Made by a program: the position numbers and the translations under genes. Under the pieces are notes generated by a model. That model saw only the letters and a program-made list of their open reading frames with translations, was not told where the DNA came from and searched no databases. A DNA stretch of 64,000 nt from Dioscorea cayenensis subsp. rotundata (taxonomy: Eukaryota > Streptophyta > Magnoliopsida > Dioscoreales > Dioscoreaceae), in the NCBI RefSeq assembly GCF_009730915.1, contig NC_052477.1, forward strand, positions 4,986,611-5,050,610, written 5' to 3'. How positions within the stretch are numbered: position 1 is the stretch's first letter; each line of letters begins with the position of its first letter. Positions 1-11,100 of this stretch are shown one piece after another.

Positions 1-1021
1 TTCATATTACCACGCAACACGCAGAATCTTTCTACATTACCGCCAAACCAAACCACCCTGTGTGCTTTTATTCATGACGTGATTGAGAAGATAGCACTAA
101 TATTTCTTGTGTAGAAAGGGCTAAGTTTTCGATACTTGATTTATGATATGGTTGAGAATTTATGTCTTTGACTTTTGAGTGTATGAGGGAGGAATGTGAA
201 TGTGGTGCGTTGGCCATATTGTATATATATATACACTAATATTATATGGCGAGGTAAAAAAAATATGAAATGCCAATTTCATGCTGAGGTCATTAAACAA
301 ACCCACAGCTTCATGGAAAATATGGGTAGATTACTAATATTTTTTAAAACAATTTTTTTTAATTATTTTTTATTTGTTTTTTTTATGTCATTATGTTTGG
401 CATTTTTTTTAAAAAAAATATGGAAGATAATATAGGATAGCAATGCATGCAATATTAGTTTTCATGTGAATTCCAAGAGAATTTTCTTAGTATTCATCAC
501 ATTGTTTTAATTATATGGTTTAAATTACAATTTTTTTTAAAAAATTAGATAAATCACATATATTAAAAATTAACAATAAAAGAGTTAAAAAGCTTAAAAG
601 CCTATAGAGAAAAGAGAAGAGCAAAAATAGACTTCCAATAAAAAGAAACAAATCTAAACAAAGTGAAGAATAAAAACACCCAAAAAAACACTTACGGACT
701 AAAAATAACATAAAGATTGACAAATGATAATCTTTTTTTCAGTTTTTTTAAAATTACAAATCAAATGTGATTGTGGAAAAAATTAGAGTAAAAATTTAGC
801 ATGTTACTCCAATTTTTTTAATTCTTTAAAAAATTAGTTCACCTAATTTTCAAAAAAATAATTTTTTTAAATATAAATTAAATTAAAGTTACAAAAATTA
901 TTCTTCCCTGATCCATGTGAGCCATGATGCACTTGATGAGCAATATTATATTAAAAAAATATAAACCACACAGACTCACAGAGCCAAATAACAGAATAAA
1001 TAAATAAAGGAAATCACATCG
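1..1021. other. AT-rich intergenic DNA, no gene recognised
   Basis: Long A and T runs and no open frame with recognisable protein content on either strand. It ends exactly at the target-site duplication of MULE-1. Confidence 0.6.
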
Positions 1022-1030
1022 ACCATATAA
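1022..1030. repeat. Target-site duplication of MULE-1, left copy
   Basis: ACCATATAA lies directly outside the left terminus and is repeated without mismatch at 7420-7428. Confidence 0.92.
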
Positions 1031-1270
1031 GGCTTTTTTTTTTAAATATTACAAAAAAAATTTACTAAATTATGCATGTTTGGGATTATTTACCAAAATA
1101 CGCACGTTGGTGGAAAACGGTAAAATTTTCCCCATTTTCAGCTTTTTTTTTTATTTTATTTTTATTTTAAAATATAGAAAATGGGAGATTTTCATTTTTT
1201 TTAATTAAAAATTATGAAAACGGGAGAAACTCTCCGAAAAGGAAAACGGGAGAAACTCTCCTGTTTTTTT
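1031..1270 (+). repeat. MULE-1 left terminal inverted repeat
   Basis: About 240 bp matching the reverse complement of 7140-7419. Landmarks shared in order are GGCTTTTTTTT, ATTACAAAAAAAAT, GCATGTTTGGGATTATTTAC, ATACGCACGTTGGTGGAAAA and CGGGAGAAACTCTCC. Repeated short palindromes built from GAAAACGGGAGA near the inner edge blur the boundary. Confidence 0.88.
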
Positions 1271-1355
1271 TTTTAAAACTGATGTAGTTGCTGGTGTTAT
1301 GTCTTAAAAGAATTCTTTTTATATAATTAATTTTTTAATTAAAAAATAATGGTTG

Positions 1356-1387
<32 letters not shown>

Positions 1388-1439
1388 TAACCTTTTATTT
1401 AAAAAAAAACTATGAATCTCGAAAAATATTAGAAATAAA

Positions 1440-2470
1440 ATGGTCAAAGTTGCACCGGTAATTAATTAATACAAAATATGATGGTTAAATCTACAACGGT
1501 AAGTAGTTAGTATAAAGTAGGACGGTCAAACCTACACCGTTAGTAATTATCACAAAGTAGGTCTGTCAAACCTACACTGGTTAATAATTACCACAAAGTA
1601 GGACAATGAAAAGTGCAACGGTCAGTACTAAGCACCAGTCAGTACTTAGCACAAAGTAGGTCGGTTAAACCTGCACCGGTCAGTAATTGGTATAAAGTAG
1701 TTCGGTCAAACTTGTATCGGTAATTAATTAGGACAAAGTAGGACGATCAAACCTGCACCTGTCAGTGATTAGCACAAAGTACGTCGGTCAAACTTGCACC
1801 AGTCAGTAATTAGTTCAAAGTAAGTTGGTCAAACATACACCGATCAGTAACTAGCACAAAGTAGGACGATCAAACTTGCACCTGTCAGTAATTAGTACAA
1901 AGTATGTCGGTCAGACCTGCATCGGTTAGTAATTAACACAAAGTAAGACGGTCAAACCTGCACCGGTCAGTACTTAGCACAAGTCAGTCAAACCTGCATC
2001 GGTCAGTAATTAGTACAAAGTAGGTCACTCAAACCTCCACTAGTCAGTAATTAGTATAAAGTAGATCGGTTAAAGCTACACCGGTCAGTGATTAGCACAA
2101 AGTACGCCAGTCAAACCTGCACCACTTAGTGATTAGCACAAAGTAGGACAGTCAAACATGCACCAATTAGCACAAAGTGCGCCGGTCAAACCTGCATCAC
2201 TCAGTGATTGTGACAAAGCAGGACAATCAAACCTGCACCAGTCAGCACAAAGTACGCCGGTCAAACCTGCACCACTTAGTGATTGGGACAAAAGTAGAGA
2301 CGATCAAACTTGCACCGTCGGCCAAGTACGGCCGGTCAAACCTGCACCGCTCAGTGATTAGGACAAAGTATGACAGTCAAACCTGCACCAGTTAGTACTT
2401 AGCACAAATAGATTGGTCAAACTTGCACCAATCAGTAATTAGGACGGTCAAACCTGCAATGTTCTCAAAT
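1440..2470 (+). repeat. Subterminal tandem array, about 26 units of about 40 bp
   Basis: A degenerate unit with consensus near CGGTCAAACCTGCACCGGTC followed by AGTAATTAGCACAAAGTAGG. I count about 26 copies of the GGTCAAAC..TGCA core. The array stops about 120 bp before the transposase start codon, so it covers the expected promoter and subterminal region. Small frames read through it are repeat artefacts. Terminal or subterminal repeats are transposase-binding sites in several plant DNA transposons; that role here is inference. Confidence 0.9.
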
Positions 2471-2582
2471 GAAATTTTCAAAATTCGAGCTCTTTATATA
2501 AACCAACATTAGTAGTCCATTTTCACTCTTGCACACTATTTACTCACTCACTCACCCATACTTCTTCTTCTTGTCTTCAACA

Positions 2583-3906
2583 ATGGCAGAGACTTCACTT
2601 GTATTGGTTTACTACAATGGTTCAATCATTGCTAATGAAGACACAATTATATTTTCGTCGGAGGATCAATCATATTTTTATGTCAAAGACGACATCTTGT
2701 ACGAAAATTTAAAGAGATCCATTAAAGAAAACATTGAGACTGTTGAATACCAAGGAGTTTCATGTATCAAATACCAGCTCCCAATTTCTTCAAGATCTAG
2801 TAAGATTTGCTATCGGTCATTCAAATTGCGTAATAACCGAGATGTTCGGATGATGTTCGACTGCCACAAAAGAAATCCAGATATTAGCATCATTGAATTG
2901 TACGTGGAGTTCAGCGCTGCAACTTTCGAGGGTGCTCCTTCCCAACAACAAACCGCCACAGATGATGAAGTTCAACGCAATTTGAGACGGGAGAGGATTT
3001 CATCACCATGCCAAGTTAATGAACCTGAACGGCTCTCTATGGAGTGGAGGGCACAAGATGATCCACCACCCAACAATTATTTTACTAATTCACAACATCT
3101 ACAAGGCGGAACAAGTTCTTTTTATGATACTCATGAAACCGAATTCGGTCAGTATGGCCGATCCAGTGGAGACGATGAGGACGACGATGGTGACAGCTTT
3201 GGGGAAGACACTGAAGCAAGTGTTGATGACATTCAGTTAGAAGAATGCAATCTTGAAGACGTTCCAATGACCAACCATAATTTTATGATGGCACCAATGG
3301 AGCCTCCAGCACATATGCAGACCCTTGATTTGGAAGCAATGCCCGCACAAGAATTTCCGGAGTACCCTTTATTGTATGCCGACACATTAACTGGAGCAAC
3401 GACAAATGGAGATCTTCATGTAGGCATGAGGTTTCGAAGCAAAGATGATGCTATGACCGCAATTAAGCATTACTGCTTACTTAAATCTGTCGAATACAAA
3501 GTTATTGAGTCTGATCCGACTCGATACTCCGGTAAATGTAAGTCATATGGTGATGAGTGCAATTAGAGGGTTCGCACATCCTACAGCAAGCGGAGACAGC
3601 TTTGGGAAATTACAAAGTACACTGGGCCTCACACGTGTTCATCAGCAATGATCTCGTAGGATCATTCGAAGCTGGATTCAAACATGATTTGTCGTCAAAT
3701 ACAAGCACTAGTCCAACAGCAGCCAAGCATCAATGTATCGGTTTTAATAGCGGAGATCAAAAATCGATACGAATACACACCGACATATAGGAAAGTATGG
3801 ACAACTAAGCAAAAAATGGTTGAAGCAGCATTTGGCAATTGGGAGGAGTCCTACAACGAATTACCAAGATGACTATCAGTGTTGCAACAGTTTGTTTCTG
3901 GGACAC
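2583..3906 (+). pseudogene. mudrA-like transposase, N-terminal half, three premature stops (MULE-1)
   Basis: Starts at ATG 2583. The N-terminal 120 residues look like the PB1-like domain common in plant MULE proteins. An acidic linker follows (DDEDDDGDSFGED), then the MuDR-type DNA-binding domain (from about residue 295: GMRFRSKDDAMTAIKHY) and the region ending SYNELP. The frame is continuous from 2583 to about 3906 but holds TAG at 3564, TAG at 3657 and TGA at 3870. Family context suggests Trp, Gln and Trp at these codons, so each is explained by a C-to-T or G-to-A transition. The following DDE catalytic domain and SWIM zinc finger are absent; the PMD gene begins there on the other strand. 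Confidence 0.88.
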
Positions 3907-5015
3907 CTTGGGCGAAGCCAAATTGTCTTGTCACTCGATCTGTTTGGTGCCACTCAACAACTTCGAAGCAAATCAATGATGTAAATGCAGCCCATAAAGG
4001 TCTGTCTGCGAAAATGTCATGTGGCACTTGTGCGATTATCTCATTCGAATCATAAGGCCGCCATATAAACTGTTCAAAATTATTTACCAAATAATCAATG
4101 ATTATTAATATCTAAAATATGTGTATGAATTATCAGTTTTTTTTTTAACAACATTACCTGTTGCATCTCCAACCGATCTAGTAGCTGCCTATATATCTTC
4201 ACATTGTGCTTGTTGCTACGACTATCATCATCCACTTCAATGTGCGCCCACCTGAAAAATGAGAATGAATTATAATTTCAATGTATTATAATTAAGTGTA
4301 AAATGAATCATCAATTTACTTTGCTCTCACCTACGAGCCAAAGGAAAGGATACGATATACTTGAAATCCTGTACCATGCCCATGCTTGAAGTAATATCAT
4401 AGATCCACTGATATTTTTCATATCCTTGTTGGATGCACGACATAAAGACCTGTACAGGGTTGCTAGACATGCTGAACCCCAACTGTATCTTCCTGCTTTT
4501 GTAAAATCCCTCAGAAGTGGTAACCACTTCAGATGAACCCTGTTCTGAGACATATTTGACATAAGGACACAACCGATAAGCCTTAGGATATAGGCACGTG
4601 CATAACATTCTATCTGTCGTTGACCTGCATCGTATGACAGCATGCCAAATGTTTCCTCAAGCCACGTTAGAGTTATACTCTAGCCTTTCCTTTGCTCCGC
4701 CGGTGGGACCACTCTGAGCAACTCTGCACAGACAACACTTCCTAAGCCGGAAGTCTGCCCGATGACTTCGTGGCCGTTAATCGTAAGCCAAGCAATAGTG
4801 CCACATCTTCCAACGTGATTGTTGTCTCACAGCATGTAAGGTGGAATGTGTGTTTCAGTCCGCTATCTCTCCACTAATGCGCTCACAAGAGCGGCATCAA
4901 TTCGGAAATTAAGAATTTGAGCCGCATGATAGAACCCGGCTTCTCTTAAAAGGCCTATGATTTGTGGAGGAGGCTTTGCGATAGACACATGTCTACACCT
5001 AAGAACCCGAGCATA
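3893..5015 (-). pseudogene. Plant mobile domain (PMD, MAIN-like) gene, broken (MULE-1)
   Basis: Reads right to left. Exon A is about 5015-4331 (RVLRCRHVSIAKPPPQII, ALVSALVER, YSWGSACLATLYRSLCRAS, WAWYRISSIS). Exon B is 4251-4158 (WAHIEVDDD, KIYRQLLDRLEMQQ). Exon C runs from 4069 (FIWRPYDSNEI, FEVVEWHQTDRV, RQFGFAQGVP). Introns have GT donors and AG acceptors with consistent phases. The sequence matches the aminotransferase-like plant mobile domain, which occurs in host proteins such as Arabidopsis MAIN and MAIL1 and in transposons. Exon A has at least one in-frame stop (after ALVSALVER), another stop or frameshift near 4830 and a stop after EQRKG. The C-terminus stops at the junction with the transposase. 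No start exon was found. Confidence 0.87.
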
Positions 5016-5249
5016 CTGTAGAAAGTTATAAATTAATCAATTTCATATTAAATGGGAAAATAAAATAGGTTGACTTGAAAAAATATAAGACACGAAAAAA
5101 TCATAAATCCGAACATATGCCATCGAAAAATTAAATATGATTGAAGAGTAAACCATAAACATTGGTGTCCTATAGTATACTAGGTTATCTAAAAAAACAT
5201 GCTTCAGCCATAATATAACAATTATTAATACAATAAAAAATTAACCTAA

Positions 5250-6650
5250 TAATATACTAGGTTATCTAAAATAATGACTTAATACAATTATTAATAAAAA
5301 AAACCTAATAATATATTAGGTTTTCTAAATAAACATGCTTCAAGGTTAATATAACAATTATTAATACAATAATTAATTATGACATAATAAAATTATTCAT
5401 AAAATCTAATGACATAATACAATTATTAATAATAAACAAAATTACCTAAAAATGTAGTGGGTTATCTAATTAAACATGATTGGGTGCTAATAAGATAATT
5501 ATTAATATGATTAATAATTATGACATAATATAATTATTAATATAAAATAATGACTTAATACATTTATTGATAAAAATAACCGAATAATATACTAAGTTAT
5601 TTAAATAAACATTCTTCGAGGTTAATATAACAATTATTAATACAATAATTAATTATGACATAATAAAATTATTCATAAAACCTAATGACATAATACGATT
5701 ATTAATAATAAAAAAATTAACCTAAAAATATAGTGGGTTATCTAATTAAACATGATTGGGGTGCTAATAAGATAATTATTAATACGATTAAGAATTATGA
5801 TATAATACAATTATTAATATAAAATAATGACTTAATACAATTATTAATAAAAAATAACCAAATAATATACTAGGTTATCTAAATAAACATTATTAGCGGT
5901 TAATATAACAATTATTAATACAATAATTAATTATGACATAATAAAATTATTCATAAAACCTAATGACATAATACGATTATTAATAATAAAAAAATTACCC
6001 TAAAAATGTAGTGGGTTATCTAATTAAACATGATTGGGTGCTAATAAGATAATTATTAATACGATTAAGAATTATGATATAATACAATTATTAATATAAA
6101 ATAATGATTTAATACAATTATTAATAAAAAATAACCAAATAATATACTAGGTTATCTAAATAAACATTCATAGTGTTAATATAACAATTATTAATACAAT
6201 AATTAATTATGACATAATAAAATTATTCATAAAACCTAATGACAAAATATGATTATTAATAATAAAAAAATTACCCTAAAGATATAATGGGTTATCTAAT
6301 TAAACATGATTGGGGTGCTAATAAGATAATTATTAATACGATTAATAATTATGATATAATACAATCATTAATATGAAATAATGATTTAATACAATTATTA
6401 ATAAAAAATAACCAAATAATATACTAGGTTATCTAAGTAAACATGCTTCGAGGTTAACAATTATTAATACAATAATTAATTATGACATAATACAATTATT
6501 AATAAAAAAAATTATCCTAAAAATATAGTGTGTTATCTAATTAAACATGCTTCGGCCGCTAATAAGATAATTATTAATACGATTAATAATTATGACATAA
6601 AAAATTATTATGTGAAACTAATGCCTTAATATAATAATTAATAAATAATT
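5250..6650. repeat. 277-bp tandem array, about five units
   Basis: The landmark AATAATATACTAGGTTATCTAA (with variants) recurs at 5307, 5583, 5861, 6138 and 6415, a period of 276-278 bp. Each unit carries a second landmark (AGTGGGTTATCTAATTAAAC) and several ATAATTATTAATA blocks, suggesting the unit grew from a smaller repeat. It lies between the PMD gene's 5' side and the right terminus of MULE-1, mirroring the 40-bp array on the transposase side. Confidence 0.9.
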
Positions 6651-7139
6651 AATTTCAAAGTTATCTAAGTATAAAAAAAATATTATCTTTTCCGACAAAA
6701 ATGGATGAAATGTGATCACTCTGTAATCTTAAGAAGCCATCTGAAAAATTATCAATGTAAAATCCCAGTACATGTGTAAGTAGAAAATACCCGCACAATT
6801 AGAACTTGAAGTAAGATTAAAATAAGAGAAAATGAGAATGGAGGGGGAGATAGTATGAAATGGGAAGTGGGAATTATATAAAAAATAATAATAATAAAAT
6901 AATTCAACGGATAAATTTATATCCGTTACTAAAGCTATTACTCAATGTTCTTGTTTTTGCTTTTTAATAAAAGCACGGGTGAAAAAGCCTAGGAGCGAAG
7001 ACCTCTGTGTTTTGAGGAACTTTCTTTTTAATTTTTTGTTTCTCTGTTTTCTTGTTTGGCTTTTCAGCTTTTTCCAGCAAATCGAGGACAAAAAGAGCTT
7101 TTATCTGCTTTTTGAGGCTTTTTAATAAAAAGAAAAAAG

Positions 7140-7419
7140 AAAACGGGAGAGTTTCTCCCATTTTCCTTTTTCTTTTATTAAAAAAATTTAAAAAATTATG
7201 AAAACGGGAGAGTTTCTCCAGTTTTCATAATTTTTTAATTAAAAAAAAATGAAAACGGGAGAAAATCTCCCGTTTTCTATATTTTAAAATAAAAAAAATA
7301 AAAAAAGCTGAAAACGGGGAAAATTTTACCATTTTCCACCAACGTGCGTATTTTGGTAAATAATCCCAAACATGCGTAATTTAGTAAATATTTTTTTTGT
7401 AATATTTTAAAAAAAAGCC
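7140..7419 (-). repeat. MULE-1 right terminal inverted repeat
   Basis: Reverse complement of the left terminus with scattered substitutions. It is somewhat longer because the GAAAACGGGAGA/TCTCCCGTTTTC palindromes recur several times in it. Confidence 0.87.
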
Positions 7420-7428
7420 ACCATATAA
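7420..7428. repeat. Target-site duplication of MULE-1, right copy
   Basis: ACCATATAA directly outside the right terminus, identical to 1022-1030. Confidence 0.92.
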
Positions 7429-8178
7429 CTAGAATAAAATATATAAAAAGTTCTTACTAATTCTTTTAAAAAAATATTACAAATTAGGCTTGACTCTCTC
7501 GCCGCAGTCGCAGTTTTTATAAGATAAAATGAAAAAATAAATAAATAAATAAATAAATAAATGAATATAAACTACAAATTAAATAGAAAAAAAAGTCATT
7601 TATGCAAATTAAATAAAAAAAAAAATTGATCGTCTGGTTAGTATAATTTGATTGGTGGACGTTGAGATTGGCTTTACGATATAAATAAAATTTTTTTTTG
7701 GCATCATTATGTTTAATAGGTTTTAAACTTAGATAATGAAAGTTTTTATAAAACATTTTTTACAGCAAGACAAGTATCACACACACGACCAAAAACTTTT
7801 ATGTTGGACAAATATTTTTATAAATATATTAAATTTTTTTAATAAAATATAGACGAGCTATCATCACTCACACATTCATTACATATTCAATCATATTTCC
7901 AAAAGCGAATAAAACCCTCAATCTGCCATATTAAAAATAAATTCATTATCATTAAACTTTTGCATCACTAGGCAGAAGAATTGAATATGGTAAAATATAA
8001 AAACAAAAACTTGCATTTGATTTTTTAAAAAATATTTAAAATTTAAATAGTTATTTTTTGAAAAAAAAAAAATTAAAAACATGAAACTTTTTTATTAATA
8101 AAAAAATAAATAAAAAATAAATAAAGAAAATGGGATAAAAGGACTCCAACACAACCTTCCTGCAAGCTCTCCCCCGCC
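7429..8178. other. Upstream region of ABCI12
   Basis: AT-rich DNA between MULE-1 and the ABCI12 start codon. It contains a short AAAT microsatellite near 7530-7563. No TATA box or other regulatory site can be assigned with confidence. Confidence 0.5.
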
Positions 8179-11100
8179 ATGTCTTACTCTACTCTTCTCT
8201 ATCCTTCCTTCTTCTCTTCCCCAAACCCTAACCCTAATGCCCTCCGCTTCTCGCATTCATCCATCTTCCATTCTTCTCGTCTGATCTTCTCCGGATTGCC
8301 GAAACTTGGTGCCAATGTTGTGAAGAAGAGGACTCCATTGAATTGCTTTGCGGCGCAGCAGCCGCACAACGAGGGAACACCTTCAAAAGGATGGGAATCT
8401 TGGATCCTCCATGGCGCTATCTCTCCGGAGAGAATCCTCAGGGTGATAGCCGGTGCCACCTCCAGCCCAATTTGCCAGTTCATCGAGTCTCCTCGCACCT
8501 TCCTCCATTCTGTCGACCCGAGAATCAAATTGGTTGGCTTTCTTTCTTTTCGTAATTGCTTTGCTTTGAAATTTTTGGCCTGTATTGGTGTTTTCAGATT
8601 GAATTTGTTTGCTGGCTTGTAACCAATTCAGGGAAAAGAAATTTCTTTACCTTCTATTTTGCCTTCTTTTATTGCTTTTCCCCCCCTTTTTTTCCCCCTA
8701 TCCTTTTAGTTTAGAGTATGATCGGTGCTGTTGGCATTTGATTGATTTTGCTTGATCGTAGAATTGATTAAATAACCGGTTGGGAAACAGTCTGCATTTT
8801 AGTCTTGTAGACCATGTCCTTTGTAATTGCTGTTGTAGACCAGTTCTTTTGCTAGATTTTGTGTTCAAAATTGTATCTTTTGCTGTGTTTCAACTTTTTT
8901 CATTAGTTGCACCGTACCATGTATTTTTTATGTGTATACGTATACATGTCAGATGTTCATTGATGGTCAAGGTGCTGTTATACTCTTCTTGTTGATGGTT
9001 TTGACAGATATGGCTTTTGGCTCTTGTAATTTTACCGGCAAGGTCAAATATTTACATACGCTTCGGATTGGTCGGCTACCTCTCAATCTTGTCAATTTCA
9101 GTTCTTCCTACTCAAATTTGGATGGTGAGCTTGATAAGCAATTGACTTGGCTTGCAGTGATCTTGTTTTAATACAAAATAATGCAGTTAAGAGATTGTGT
9201 GCAATTTTACTTATGTGCAGTTTTAATAACTCAATATACCTTGAAGAATCTCTAAGCACTTATCTTCATAAATTAACTTCACTCACTTCATAGCACAAGA
9301 ATATTCAAATTTCTTGCATATGCCATTTACATTTTAAGTTTTTGCTTCATTATGTTCTCCATAATTGCTTTATGTCTTCTTCTCCTTTATCTGGAGATCA
9401 TAAACCCACAGGGCTGCCCATAGTTGACAAGATAGTTCGCCTACATGAAACATTTTAGTGAGTTTTGCTGACCAGGATCTCCATATCAATTTGAAATGTG
9501 AAAGTTAATCCATTGCTTCTGCATATATGATGGTCTTTACTACATAGTGACCTCATCTTGTTTGCAGGACGCATGATTATATGATGATCACTGTCAACTT
9601 TTGGTTTCCACCTATCAGATAATTTCCTTTTTTCTTCAATTTCCTTGAATACCCATATGGTATGGTATGATATGAGCAGTATTCAATTTTTGCTTTTGTT
9701 GTGTTACTAAACTTACTGTTTTATTTTTGTAGGATCAACTAGGCAGAGTAGCTCTCCTTTCAGGGATTTTGTTTGTGATGCTGGGTTTTGGAACAGACAG
9801 TGTGCCGACATTTCTTCAATCAAGAACTCCTCCCCCATCATTGATAGGATTGCCTGGTATCCCTTCATCATTGAGTGGTTATTCATATTTGATTATGAAG
9901 CTTGGACCACTGCAATTAACGAGGAAAGGCTTGTCACTAGCTAGTACGTCTGCATGCCTGTCATTCACAGTATGTTTTCTTTTTGTGACTATTCTGTTAT
10001 GTGATTTTGATTTGTCTCCATTTCTTCCTCTTGTGCCACAATGTGTTGAGTGTTGACCACTCCAGTAAGTGTTCTTTTCCCTTTTATGTTCCTTTGTGAG
10101 TTGCACCTACATCATCAGACCTTAGCTGTGACCTTTTTTCATTTGTTTCAGTAGAGTGTCTTCTGCAAACATGTTATGAATGTATGAGTAATGCTCAGCT
10201 ATTCTAAGTTGGCATAGCTTATCTTGTCTCACCACCAATGATAATTCCATCTAGTTTACCCTCCCTTATGCAGAGACTTTGAAGTGAATTAGGGCCATAA
10301 TTGCAATTCCATCTTAATGTACATGGATATATTAGTTTGATGTTTCCCATCACTTTTTCTCTTTCAATACTAGAAGTGATTATTTTAGATTTATTCACAA
10401 CCTTCGCTTAATGATTTAATGAATTGACCACGTACTGATACCCTGATGGACCATTTTATCTGTTTCTTGACTGTGTGCAGCTTGATGTTCTTAAGTTTTT
10501 CTTTCCCCTTTATATTTTCTTCCTGTCTTTGCTGACTCAACTTGAATTGTAGTTTAGATGTCAGTTCAAAACATGTTCTTTTTATTTCCATAGTATGCCA
10601 AGAAAACTTAACAGAGAATCCTTTGTTTTTTAATTTTTGGAAGATCTTTCAAAGTGCCAGTTTGTGCCTAACAACCACGACTCCGGAGCAACTTGCCTCT
10701 GCACTGCGGTGGTTTATGGTTCCATTCACAGTTCTTCGTGTTCCAGTTGCTGAGATAATACTGACTCTGCTACTGTCACTGAGGTTTATAAATTTGGTCT
10801 TTGATGAGGCAAGTTTTATTTTGTTTATATTTAGGTGGCATACCAAAGTTGACCGAGTCTATGGATATTTTAATAGCTTCCTCTGTTTTTAATCTTTTAG
10901 CATTTTGTATTAAATCTACTGATATTTCTGATGTAAAGGAGTAATAATTTTTTTGTATTCTTATCCTATAGTTCATTTCCTTTTTCAGCTTCCTCTAATT
11001 TACTGTGTGGTTGTGATAATTGTTAGGTCCGTAATGCTGCATTAGGCATTGTCGCTCGTCGGATAAACTGGAAACAATTGACAGTGATGGAATCATTGGA

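Larger units (their letters stand above)
1031..7419 (+). mobile_element. MULE-1, complete Mutator-like element, non-autonomous
   Basis: A 6389-bp element. Its ends are long inverted repeats starting GGCTTTTTTTT, and it is flanked on both sides by the same nine bases (ACCATATAA), the 9-bp duplication typical of the Mutator superfamily. Inside, left to right: a 40-bp tandem array, a mudrA-like transposase pseudogene (+), a plant-mobile-domain pseudogene (-) and a 277-bp tandem array. The two genes converge and meet near 3900. The DDE catalytic part of the transposase is absent, so movement would need transposase from another copy. The perfect target duplication and the well-matched termini suggest insertion was not very ancient, yet both genes are broken. 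From about 6670 to 7139 I see only AT-rich sequence before the right terminus. Confidence 0.93.

Noticed and set aside
2158..2395. Small open frames in the 40-bp array of MULE-1
   Set aside because: They simply translate the repeat units in two frames; no start context, no protein family.
1440..2470. CRISPR-like look of the regular 40-bp repeats
   Set aside because: There are no unique spacers, the units are directly adjacent and degenerate, and the context is a plant transposon.
8199..8528. 109-codon antisense frame over ABCI12 exon 1
   Set aside because: It is the shadow of a verified exon and has no recognisable content.
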